From: JANNFX01 sp031380225
GTDB taxonomy: Bacteria > Pseudomonadota > Alphaproteobacteria > Rhizobiales > Hyphomicrobiaceae
Direction of reading: 5' to 3'
DNA length: 20,913 bases
Assembly (NCBI GenBank): GCA_031380225.1
Contig: JANNFX010000092.1
Location: forward strand, 1 to 20,913
Shown here: positions 7,145-14,172 of the stretch, piece after piece
Position numbering within the stretch: the first letter of the stretch is position 1
Layout: every line of letters begins with the position of its first letter
Position numbers and translations under genes: made by a program
Notes under the pieces: model-generated
What the model saw: only the letters and a program-made list of their open reading frames with translations
What the model was told of the DNA's origin: nothing
Database searches by the model: none

Positions 7145-8221
7145 CTAGTTTTGACCTTCAAAATCTGCCAGCAAGCTTGCCTGATGCTGGGTCGTGAGTT
7201 CAGAGACAATTTCATCAAGCCCGTCACCGGCCATGACGCGCTCGATGTTGTGCAACGTCAAATTAATCCGATGATCTGTGACGCGGCCTTGCGGGAAGTT
7301 GTAGGTGCGAATGCGTTGCGAACGGTCGCCCGATCCAATTTGTGATTTCCGCGACTGCGAACGCTGATTATCCAGCCTTTCCCGTTCTGCTTCATAGAGT
7401 CGAGACCGCAACACTTGCATTGCTAGTTTGCGGTTCTGAATTTGTGATTTCTCAGCTGAAACGACCATAATTCCAGTTGGCAAGTGAGTGATCCGCACCG
7501 CGCTGTCGGTCTTGTTGACATGCTGGCCACCGGCACCACTGGCGCGCATGGTATCGATACGAATATCCTGGTCGCGGATTTCGATATCGACGTCTTGCGC
7601 TTCTGGCAACACGGCGACAGTCGCCGCTGACGTATGGATGCGGCCACTGCCTTCGGTCGCTGGCACCCGCTGGACCCGGTGCACACCGCTCTCGAACTTA
7701 AGGGACGCGAAAACACCGGCACCAGTGATCGACGCAACGATTTCCTTGTATCCGCCAAGATCGTTTTCCGACATCGAGATGATTTCGACTTTCCAGCCTT
7801 TAAGATCGGCGTATCGCGAATACATGCGAAATAAGTCGGCGCCGAACAACGCCGCCTCATCGCCGCCGGTTCCGGCCCTGACTTCAAGCACCGCACTTCG
7901 TTCGTCGGCCGCATCTTTGGGCAGCAGCTGCAGGCGGAGTTGATGCTCAAGGTCTGCGAGCCGCGGCTTCAATGTCTCCAACTCGTCTCGCGCAATGGCG
8001 GCCATCTCACCCTGAGAGGGGTCTTTCAACATCTCTTCAAGATCAGTCTTTTCTTTCTCCAGGCTTTGATAGCGGCGATAGGCTTCAATGATCGGTGTGA
8101 GATCTGAAAATTCTTTTGTGAGTTTGACATAGGCTGCCTGCCCGACACCTTCGTTGAGTTCAGCTTGAATGGTTTCCCAGCGCTCTGAGAGCTTTTCGAG
8201 TTTATCGGTTGGCAGGCTCAT
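7145..8221 (-). CDS. prfA: Peptide chain release factor 1
   Basis: RF1 recognises UAA and UAG stop codons on the ribosome and triggers hydrolysis of peptidyl-tRNA. The 358-residue protein has the RF1-type anticodon-like tripeptide PAT (about 187-189, in RVPATEGSGRIHTS), which distinguishes it from RF2 (SPF). It also has the catalytic GGQ (231-233, in GAGGQHVNKTDSAVRI). The N-terminal helical domain and C-terminal RIRTYNFPQGRVTDHRI are complete. Length and start match the family, although no good ribosome site precedes the ATG. It is followed after 1 nt by prmC, which modifies the GGQ. Confidence 0.97.
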   Translation of the reverse strand: MSLPTDKLEKLSERWETIQAELNEGVGQAAYVKLTKEFSDLTPIIEAYRRYQSLEKEKTDLEEMLKDPSQGEMAAIARDELETLKPRLADLEHQLRLQLLPKDAADERSAVLEVRAGTGGDEAALFGADLFRMYSRYADLKGWKVEIISMSENDLGGYKEIVASITGAGVFASLKFESGVHRVQRVPATEGSGRIHTSAATVAVLPEAQDVDIEIRDQDIRIDTMRASGAGGQHVNKTDSAVRITHLPTGIMVVSAEKSQIQNRKLAMQVLRSRLYEAERERLDNQRSQSRKSQIGSGDRSQRIRTYNFPQGRVTDHRINLTLHNIERVMAGDGLDEIVSELTTQHQASLLADFEGQN

Positions 8222-8244
8222 GGAGATTTAATTTCAAATTGTGT

Positions 8245-8273
8245 GGAACAAACACGCGATGCAAAGAATCGCG
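8245..8273 (-). terminator. Weak hairpin with T-rich tail between HTH gene and prfA
   Basis: On the minus strand CGCGAT and ATCGCG (8268-8273 and 8255-8260) can pair around a 7-nt loop, followed by TGTTTGTT. It lies in the 85-bp gap after the helix-turn-helix gene. The stem is short and the T run is broken, so termination would be partial at best. Confidence 0.3.
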
Positions 8274-8306
8274 CCGCGGAACTTAGTCCGGAAGGGCCCT
8301 ATACAG

Positions 8307-9080
8307 CTAACGCTGGGGCGAAGGCAATTTATCGGTCTTGCGCGACCGCGGATCAACCACTTCGATCCAAATGTGGCCATCACGGCGTTGTGCCATACTA
8401 TGGCGGAAGAAATTATCGACTTTCAGGAAAAAGACAGCGACGGGTTCCGGCAGGACAGACGCCACAGCCTGCACAGGGCCACTGCTGGCGAGTGAGATAA
8501 AGATTGCCAAAGGTAGAGTGATCGATAGGACCGCGATCGTTCGGGCATTTTTGAGGCTCTTGACGGCTTCTGAAGGCCAAACTGTATCAAAGAAGCCAGC
8601 CATGGCTTGATAGGCCCGGCTGAAATAATCTTCCGGCTCTTCATCGGCACCGGCATGCTGAGTGACGCTGGCAGTGGCTTGAGCCGCCGAGTACCGCGCC
8701 GATAGGGCGCCATGAATGGAACTCAAGATCGGCCGAGGGTCAATTCCGGCGAACGCCGTGTAGCCCGTCACGATCCGGATCGTCTCGGGCCAGGGCGGCA
8801 AGGCGCTCGTAGAACCCCGTTCCAAGGCGTACAGAGTATCAACTGTTGTACCTAAGCGGTGAGCGATGTCTTCAATTGGCAGCCGCACTACTTGACGAAG
8901 CTGGATGAATAAGTCCGCACCTTCAAAGGTTTCGCCGAATTTAGCGGGGTGCAAATTTTGCCGGAAAGCTGTCGAACTCTGCGGAGTGAGTGGCACGCCG
9001 GGGGCACGCCCCTGACCTCGGTGAGCAGGCTTTGTCCCGCCGAACTTAGACGGCTCCGCTAGCTTAGGTGCCGAACGCAT
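8307..9080 (-). CDS. Membrane-anchored helix-turn-helix protein (RodZ-like layout)
   Basis: The 257-residue protein has a basic N-terminus of about 50 residues. A helix-turn-helix segment follows (about 59-90: LRQVVRLPIEDIAHRLGTT and VDTLYALERG) and a short ALPPWPETIRIVTGYTAFAGIDPRPIL stretch that resembles the region after the HTH in RodZ-type proteins. A linker leads to one predicted membrane helix (about 181-199, TIAVLSITLPLAIFISLAS) and a C-terminal part of about 58 residues. No C-terminal RodZ beta domain is visible. HTH domains of this layout bind cytoskeletal proteins (MreB for RodZ) or DNA; I cannot tell which here. GGGG lies 4 nt before the ATG, and a candidate promoter is at 9121-9150. 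It is 85 bp upstream of prfA on the same strand. Confidence 0.7.
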   Translation of the reverse strand: MRSAPKLAEPSKFGGTKPAHRGQGRAPGVPLTPQSSTAFRQNLHPAKFGETFEGADLFIQLRQVVRLPIEDIAHRLGTTVDTLYALERGSTSALPPWPETIRIVTGYTAFAGIDPRPILSSIHGALSARYSAAQATASVTQHAGADEEPEDYFSRAYQAMAGFFDTVWPSEAVKSLKNARTIAVLSITLPLAIFISLASSGPVQAVASVLPEPVAVFFLKVDNFFRHSMAQRRDGHIWIEVVDPRSRKTDKLPSPQR

Positions 9081-9120
9081 CTTACCCCGAACGCAAAACT
9101 CTAAGTCACACTCAATCCAA

Positions 9121-9150
9121 ATTGTATGTCGCTGTCAAAGTGTTCCTCAA
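9121..9150 (-). promoter_or_regulatory. Candidate sigma70 promoter for the HTH gene
   Basis: On the minus strand TTGAGG (9145-9150) and TACAAT (9121-9126) are separated by 18 nt. They match the -35 in 4 of 6 and the -10 in 5 of 6 positions, and would give a leader of about 35 nt before the ATG at 9080. An overlapping TTGACA (9133-9138) lacks a good -10 at the right distance. Confidence 0.4.
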
Positions 9151-9319
9151 CGCGGCGCTCCAATGCATCAGACACTGTGATCAAGCGACGACACCAAAGC
9201 CAAATGCAGCCTCGTGATCAAACAAAAGCCACGAATCAAATTCGTGCAATCCAAACAATGCCGTGGTACTAAATCTCCGCGCTGTGCGTTTCATGTGTTT
9301 GCGTATCGCGGTGCGAAAG

Positions 9320-9363
9320 GCGTTGCGACGGCCCCAAGTGTCGTCGCGGCGCTTATTTTTTTA
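9320..9363 (+). terminator. Rho-independent terminator on the plus strand
   Basis: Bases 9320-9330 and 9342-9352 form an 11-bp stem around an 11-nt loop, followed by TTATTTTTTTA. Two stem positions are G-U pairs only when read as plus-strand RNA; read as minus-strand RNA they are C-A mismatches. Structure and T tract therefore both point to plus-strand transcription. No plus-strand gene is recognised upstream, which is why a small RNA is proposed. It starts 11 bp past the stop codon of the minus-strand TPR gene. Confidence 0.65.
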
Positions 9364-9373
9364 GAGCGTGTCC

Positions 9374-9931
9374 CTAGCTTTTATAATCCGCAATGTGGCG
9401 CGCAAGATCGGCGTATTCTGCGCAAGATTGTCCGCAGCGGCGGCCGATTTCCTCAAGTTGCCCTGCAGCTTTTGCCGGTTCGCCGCGGCTGAGAAATGCT
9501 TCGCCGAGATAAGCTCGCGCCACCGAATAATCTGGATTGAGCGCCAGTGCGCGATCATAGTAGGGCAACGCTGCATCGACATTGCCGAGCTTGCGGGTTG
9601 CAAAACCAATGTATGTTAGAACGCGAACGTCGTTCGGCGGAGCGAGGCGCAGAAAATCCAACGCCTCGGCATAATTACCCGACTTAGCCAGCCAGTAGCC
9701 AGCGTAGAAGGCTTCGTCGCCCGAAAGCGTGGCATTGGCAGCTCCAACGCAGTTGCGCCAAGCTGTTGAACTCTTATCAAGTGGCTCACAGGCAGAATTG
9801 GCTGGTCCCAAATCTTTGGAAAACGGTTGAGCTCTGTTGTCCGCTGCCTGCACAAACGACGCGGCAGAAGCAAATAGCACGCTGGCTGCGATAAGTGCGC
9901 GGCCCAAGCGGCCCAACGAAATCTTGGTCAT
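9374..9931 (-). CDS. Exported TPR-repeat protein (paralogue 1)
   Basis: The 185-residue protein starts with a signal peptide (basic start, hydrophobic core ALIAASVLFASAASF, likely cleavage after VQA near residue 29), so it is predicted periplasmic. The mature part holds tetratricopeptide-like helices: YAGYWLAKSGNYAEALDFL, GFATRKLGNVDAALPYYDRAL and AYLGEAFLSRGEPAKA. It ends in a CxxxC motif (RCGQSCAEY). TPR units mediate protein-protein contacts; the two cysteines could form a disulfide. This type is common in alphaproteobacteria without an assigned function. It is a tandem paralogue of the next gene upstream, 104 bp away on the same strand. AAGGGA lies about 10 nt before the ATG. Confidence 0.8.
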   Translation of the reverse strand: MTKISLGRLGRALIAASVLFASAASFVQAADNRAQPFSKDLGPANSACEPLDKSSTAWRNCVGAANATLSGDEAFYAGYWLAKSGNYAEALDFLRLAPPNDVRVLTYIGFATRKLGNVDAALPYYDRALALNPDYSVARAYLGEAFLSRGEPAKAAGQLEEIGRRCGQSCAEYADLARHIADYKS

Positions 9932-10000
9932 ACGGCGCCATCCCTTGGTCTAAAGTTTGCGAACCCGATCAAGCTCACAAGCCCATACCTGCCGCGGTTT

Positions 10001-10055
10001 GGCGGCTGTGCCAAGTGCATGGGCGTCGCGGGCACTCAGCCGCCTAGTTTTATTT
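10001..10055. terminator. Hairpin overlapping the stop codon of TPR paralogue 2
   Basis: GGCGGCTGTGCC (10001-10012) pairs with GGCACTCAGCCGCC (10031-10044): 12 pairs with a 2-nt bulge and an 18-nt loop. The TPR gene's stop codon lies in the right arm. On the plus strand the hairpin is followed by TAGTTTTATTT, terminator-like; on the minus strand the following bases are not T-rich. It could end antisense transcription or stabilise the 3' end of the minus-strand mRNA. Confidence 0.45.
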
Positions 10056-10587
10056 GACCCTCAAAGGCGCCGATTTCATTGGCAAGTTCAGCATAGCCCG
10101 AGCAGGTCCGGCCGCAGCGGGTCTCGATTTCTTGCAACTGCACCCGAGCCAGGACCAACTCACCCTTGGCCAAATGCGCCTCTCCCAGATACTCGCGGGC
10201 TTTTGTGTAGTTTGGATCGATTGCCAGCGCCCGCGCATAATAGGGCAACGCAGCATCAACATTGCCGAGCTTGCGGGTTGCAAAGCCAGTCGCGTTCAGA
10301 ACCCGTGGGTCAATTTGGTTTTCGACTTCACTGAGCAGTGACAGCGCTTCGGTATAGGAACCCTGGCGAGCCAGCCAATAGGCGGCGTTGTAAAGCTCGT
10401 CGTCAGTCAGGCCACTATAGCCGGTCTTGCATTGTGGTTTATTTTTATTGGCTTTTTTAGTGCAATCAACCTTCGGCTTGGGTGGATCGTCGAGTGCGAC
10501 CGACTGAGTTGCGCCGAACGCGGCCACACAAATTGCGCTGGCAAGAACCACGGACAAGACCTTGGCCAGCTTGGAGAATTGCAACAT
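10036..10587 (-). CDS. Exported TPR-repeat protein (paralogue 2)
   Basis: The 183-residue protein has a signal peptide (KLAKVLSVVLASAICVAAFG) and a short lysine-rich segment with two cysteines (about residues 36-54). TPR-like helices follow, closely matching paralogue 1: AAYWLARQGSYTEALSLL, GFATRKLGNVDAALPYYARAL and EYLGEAHLAKGELVLA. It has the same C-terminal CxxxC (RCGRTCSGY). Sixteen consecutive residues (FATRKLGNVDAALPYY) are identical in both, and the DNA is nearly identical there. The ATG at 10587 is chosen because GAGGAA precedes it by 6 nt and the signal peptide begins there; the longer reading from 10788 has no homology. It is divergent from the plus-strand nuclease-like gene. Function is unknown; predicted periplasmic. 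Confidence 0.8.
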   Translation of the reverse strand: MLQFSKLAKVLSVVLASAICVAAFGATQSVALDDPPKPKVDCTKKANKNKPQCKTGYSGLTDDELYNAAYWLARQGSYTEALSLLSEVENQIDPRVLNATGFATRKLGNVDAALPYYARALAIDPNYTKAREYLGEAHLAKGELVLARVQLQEIETRCGRTCSGYAELANEIGAFEGQIKLGG

Positions 10588-10657
10588 GGTCAGTTCCTCA
10601 ATTCGATCTCTTTGATCATACCCAAATTCAGATGTCAGGTCCACAATGAGTTGCCAA

Positions 10658-10677
10658 ACGGAAATACTCAATTCCGT
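10658..10677. promoter_or_regulatory. Short inverted repeat between divergent TPR and nuclease-like genes
   Basis: ACGGAA (10658-10663) and TTCCGT (10672-10677) are inverted around 8 nt, inside the 231-bp divergent region. It is a possible operator. Six-base arms can arise by chance, so this is weak. Confidence 0.25.
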
Positions 10678-10818
10678 GTTGGGAAAATCGGATCCGGCCC
10701 AAGGGACGCCACTTTTCGCGCTCAAGGCCACACTATCGCTGAGTTGTGGCAGTTGTGGGAACGGCTGCATACGAGTATGGGACAGCATGCGGAAAGTGCA
10801 AAGTGTGAGGGTGTGAAT

Positions 10819-12288
10819 GTGGGGTTCCGCTGGCGCAGGCGCAACGAGGGGTTCGAATGGCGAACCTATGTGCGCACGACTATTTTACTGAAACGCGAAC
10901 GAAGGCGCCGTAAGGCGGAAGACGTCAAAGCGGCTGCAGTCTTCGGCATCAAGCAAGCCGGCCAGCGCAGCGCCGACGCCGCCAATGGCCATTTGAAGTC
11001 CTTAGAACAACGCGGCAAGCTCGTCGTGCAGGGGGCTGGCCGCCGCATCCGGCGGGGCCTGCTCTTGGCCAGAGATCACGCCGCGTCAGCCGGATTGGCA
11101 GCACTGCAGTACGGGAGTGCTGCCGCTGCCGCTGGTGGCAATCTGATGTCAAATAAACTCAAACATGCGCAGGGCGCCTTAACTGGGCGCGGCCAGAAGG
11201 CTCAAGGTGCCGTCGCCGGTCAAATCGCCAGTGCTGTCTCGTTCACTCATCGTGGAATGAGCTGGATCGGCCAGCGGAGTGGCCGCAACCGGCGAACGAC
11301 GGCGACAGCAGCACTGGCGCTTTCGGCGCTCGGAGTTGCGGTCTATCGCGCCTCTCATCTCGGGGCCAAGCAGGATTTGTTGCACGACACGGCGATTGTT
11401 GCGCTGCTGACAATCTCTGCGGCAGCCACGGCTGCTTTGTTGATCGAGCGCTGGTTTGCGAACCGTGACACTGGCCCCGTCACCATGGCGAAAGGCGCGG
11501 TCGCTGTTGCTGGTGCTGCCGCGTCGCGGGCGGCGAGGAGCCGTGTGGAATTGCCAATCCCGGCCGTTGCACTTGGCGTCACGGCTCTCGCTGCAGTAGC
11601 GTTCTGGCGGCCGTCTATTGATTGGCCATCAATGTCAATGCCGAACTGGTCTCACGTAGCGAGTTTCATGACAACGAAACCGGTTACGGTGAATGGCACA
11701 GCTACAGCCATTTCAGGCGATACGCTCCGCATCGGTGATGTCAGCTTGCGCCTCGATGGCATTGAAGCGCCTGGCACCAATCAAACCTGCTTGAAGCCAG
11801 ATCTCAAAACCTGGAAGTGCGCCGAAAACGCAAAGACGGCGCTGGCCAGCGCGCTACGCCGCAAACAGGTGACGTGCTCAGTTATGAGCCACACCGGCGA
11901 CGGCTATCCGATTGCGCGTTGCACAACTGCCGGCAACGATTTTGTGGCTGACTTGGTTCGCTCAGGCAGCGTCTTTGCAACGGGCGGCCTGTTGTCACTC
12001 TATGGCGCTCAAGAAATCGAAGCCAAGACATTGCGCGCAGGCATTTGGCTCGGAGAAGCCAAGCGCCCTGCAGAGTGGCGAGAAGCGCGTTGGGAAGAAG
12101 CCAAGCGCAAAGCGCCATCGGGATGCCCAATCAAAGGCAAGGTGCTGTCGCGAACGGCAAAGATTTATATGCTGCCATGGTCAAGCCGCTACGAGCAAGC
12201 GCGCGTGGACGAGCGCCGCGGCGAACGCTGGTTTTGTAGTGAAGTAGAAGCGCAAGACGCCGGTTGGAAACCCAGTCAAAAGTCTTGA
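10819..12288 (+). CDS. Membrane protein with degenerate thermonuclease (SNase-like) fold and C-terminal sunset-type domain
   Basis: The 489-residue protein starts with a basic helical segment (FEWRTYVRTTILLKRERRRR) and a long Ala/Gly/Gln-rich stretch. Three or four hydrophobic helices follow (about 161-177, 190-208, 226-236, 246-263). A staphylococcal-nuclease-like domain lies at about 288-415 and a 'sunset'-type domain at 435-485 (CPIKGKVLS, IYMLPWSSRYEQARV, GERWFCSEVEAQDAGW). Active family members read IDAPE and DRYGR at the catalytic glutamate and arginine. Here they are IEAPG (315-319) and GDGYPIARC (360-368), so the Glu is Gly and the Gly-Arg is missing. It is therefore probably not an active nuclease of the classical type. 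GTG at 10819 has GAGGG 7 nt upstream; ATG at 10777 is an alternative. It is divergent from the TPR genes. Confidence 0.82.
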   Translation: MGFRWRRRNEGFEWRTYVRTTILLKRERRRRKAEDVKAAAVFGIKQAGQRSADAANGHLKSLEQRGKLVVQGAGRRIRRGLLLARDHAASAGLAALQYGSAAAAAGGNLMSNKLKHAQGALTGRGQKAQGAVAGQIASAVSFTHRGMSWIGQRSGRNRRTTATAALALSALGVAVYRASHLGAKQDLLHDTAIVALLTISAAATAALLIERWFANRDTGPVTMAKGAVAVAGAAASRAARSRVELPIPAVALGVTALAAVAFWRPSIDWPSMSMPNWSHVASFMTTKPVTVNGTATAISGDTLRIGDVSLRLDGIEAPGTNQTCLKPDLKTWKCAENAKTALASALRRKQVTCSVMSHTGDGYPIARCTTAGNDFVADLVRSGSVFATGGLLSLYGAQEIEAKTLRAGIWLGEAKRPAEWREARWEEAKRKAPSGCPIKGKVLSRTAKIYMLPWSSRYEQARVDERRGERWFCSEVEAQDAGWKPSQKS

Positions 12289-12360
12289 AGCTTGATCTTG
12301 ATAAGGACTTATGACACCTCGCCACTGCTGATGCATGCCAAATGCCAGCGCGCCACACGT

Positions 12361-13812
12361 TCAATGCGCGTTGCGGAAAGTGCGCGGCGAAAGAACCGTC
12401 AGAGCGATGATGTAAACATCGAGCAGCACCGACCAGTTGTCGATGTAATAGAGATCGTGGTCGACACGGCGGCGCATCGCCTCGTCCGTCGTGGTCGCAC
12501 CACGGCAGCCGTTGACTTGCGCCCAGCCGGTGATGCCAGGGCGCACGTTCGAGCGCCGCGCATACTCTGGAATGCGGACTTCGTAAAGTTCGTCATGAGC
12601 AATAGCATGCGGACGTGGCCCAACAAGCGACATTTCACCGGCCAAAACATTGATCAGTTGCGGCAGTTCATCAATTGATGTGCGGCGCAGGAAGCGGCCG
12701 ATGGCTGTAACACGCACATCGTTTGGCTTGGCTTGTTGAATGTTCCGGCCGTCGTCCATGGTGGTCATGGTCCGAAACTTCCAGATCTTAAATTCGCGAT
12801 GATAGTAACCGCGGCGGCGCTGACGGAAAAGCACGGGTCCGGGATTATTAAATTTGATCGCAAGGGCCACGATGCCAAATACTGGTGCCAGGGCGACAAG
12901 ACCGAGTGCGGCCAGGACCACATCAAAAATACGTTTCGTTAGCCGCTGGCCACAACCAAGTGGCGCCGCCGTTAACGACACGGCCGGCGTCGAAGCAAAC
13001 CGCGAAATCCGTGCCTCAGTAAATGGACCGATAATGTTCGAAGCGCCCAAGTGAATACCGATCGGCAGGGCTTGAAACGCAGTCACGACATCCTTGATCT
13101 GCTGCGATTTAGACCAATCGGTAAAGATGACAACGTCGTCAATATGAAGCGCTCGCGCCTTGGCGACAGCCGCCATCAGACTTTGGTCTGCATTTTTGAA
13201 GGTCACCGCACCAGATGTGAGCAACGGAAGTCCGATCGCGGCCGCAACCCGGTAGTCGCCGTTCAGCGACATAGCACTCGCTTGTAGCCGGCTGATTTCT
13301 TCGGCCGCCCCAACGATCATGACCCGGCGCCGCTCGATGCGGTCATTCTTAAGCAACATGCGCAAGCCGAAGCGCATCGAGCTGCTGAGACCAACCAGCG
13401 CGAGTAGCCCAACGCCATAAAATAGCACCAGGCCACCACGCGAGAAAATCCCAGACGTTTTGCTCAAGAACCCGATCACGGAGAGCGTCACGAAGGCATA
13501 ATTCCATACTAGGAATACGCGTCCGACACTGCGCGGCTCCTCAAGGAGTTTGTGAAATTGATAATCATCACGAAGCAGAAACGGCAGCGTATAGAGAAGT
13601 GCAATAAGGCCGCCCGCTAACATGTAGTGTCTGACATCGCCGATGTCGCCATACGCCCACAGATGATAGGCGGCGCCAGTTAACACCGACGATGTGATTA
13701 TTGTTGCCGCCTCGGCGGCGACCGCGAGCCCGGAAAAAGCTAAACTGCCGAGCACAAATCGCGACGTCCGCGCGCTACTCCACTGTCGCAGTCTTTGAAC
13801 GATGTAACTCAC
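12361..13812 (-). CDS. Undecaprenyl-phosphate sugar phosphotransferase (polyisoprenyl phosphoglycosyltransferase, WbaP/GumD/ExoY type)
   Basis: This enzyme loads the first sugar-1-phosphate onto undecaprenyl phosphate to start repeat-unit synthesis for a surface polysaccharide. The N-terminal part has several membrane helices, then a nucleotide-binding-like middle region (VMIVGAAEEISRLQ). A re-entrant helix (RIFDVVLAALGLVALAPVFGI) follows, and then the bacterial sugar transferase domain: FRQRRRGYYHREFKIWKFRTM, RVTAIGRFLRRTSIDELPQL, MSLVGPRPHA and RPGITGWAQVNGCRG. All catalytic motifs are intact. The sugar cannot be read from sequence. The start is uncertain: GTG at 13812 has GGCGGG 6 nt upstream (483 residues); ATG at 13872 or TTG at 13914 would add 20 or 34 residues. 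It is divergent from the Wzc-like gene. Confidence 0.9.
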   Translation of the reverse strand: MSYIVQRLRQWSSARTSRFVLGSLAFSGLAVAAEAATIITSSVLTGAAYHLWAYGDIGDVRHYMLAGGLIALLYTLPFLLRDDYQFHKLLEEPRSVGRVFLVWNYAFVTLSVIGFLSKTSGIFSRGGLVLFYGVGLLALVGLSSSMRFGLRMLLKNDRIERRRVMIVGAAEEISRLQASAMSLNGDYRVAAAIGLPLLTSGAVTFKNADQSLMAAVAKARALHIDDVVIFTDWSKSQQIKDVVTAFQALPIGIHLGASNIIGPFTEARISRFASTPAVSLTAAPLGCGQRLTKRIFDVVLAALGLVALAPVFGIVALAIKFNNPGPVLFRQRRRGYYHREFKIWKFRTMTTMDDGRNIQQAKPNDVRVTAIGRFLRRTSIDELPQLINVLAGEMSLVGPRPHAIAHDELYEVRIPEYARRSNVRPGITGWAQVNGCRGATTTDEAMRRRVDHDLYYIDNWSVLLDVYIIALTVLSPRTFRNAH

Positions 13813-14172
13813 ATTATACCCGCCTTTATGTGGGACGATCGGCGCCGCTTCTGATCCACCTCGGCGTGACATCCCAGCAATTCGTATTCCAATTAGCAAA
13901 ACCGGTGCCTGCAATCCCTTCCGACATCTGACAAAGGTTAACGCTGGCGGCTACGCCCAACGCCCGGCCCTTTTTGGGCATAGGTCTTGCACACCTTTAA
14001 TTTCACACGTGGACCGGAGCCAGTTCTTGCTTTCGATCTGCCAAGGACGCGCTGTGACGAGCGTGTCAATCAATTTCGCCGGATGGCGCTGTTAAATGGT
14101 ATTTTGGGCTTGAAATCAATGCGGGTTATCCGGCCTACTTCCAAGCACTTAAGAGAAACACTTGTCAAGGCC
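13813..14172. other. 360-bp divergent regulatory region of the polysaccharide genes
   Basis: This gap separates the sugar phosphotransferase (minus) from the Wzc-like gene (plus). Both frames stay open into it, so either gene may start earlier than annotated. It contains an inverted repeat at 13955-13979 and no recognisable gene. I found no convincing -35/-10 pair for either direction. Confidence 0.5.
13955..13979. promoter_or_regulatory. Inverted repeat between divergent polysaccharide genes
   Basis: GCCCAA (13955-13960) and TTGGGC (13974-13979) are inverted around 13 nt; the flanking TA/C and A/TA are nearly symmetric as well. The site lies in the divergent promoter region and could bind a regulator of the locus. 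Only the symmetry is seen. Confidence 0.35.

Noticed and set aside
9126..9272. A 48-codon plus-strand frame before the terminator at 9320
   Set aside because: It has no ribosome site, a Ser/Arg/Gln-rich composition without recognisable pattern, and no homologue I know. The region is better considered as possible non-coding RNA.
10432..10818. Long upstream extension of the nuclease-like gene (129 extra residues)
   Set aside because: It runs antisense through the start of the TPR paralogue and its signal peptide. Its residues show no domain, and good ribosome-site spacing appears only at the GTG at 10819.
13813..13818. Perfect TATAAT on the minus strand just before the GTG of the sugar phosphotransferase
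   Set aside because: It directly abuts the chosen start codon and has no -35 match 16-18 nt upstream. It would give an almost leaderless mRNA, so it is taken as chance.
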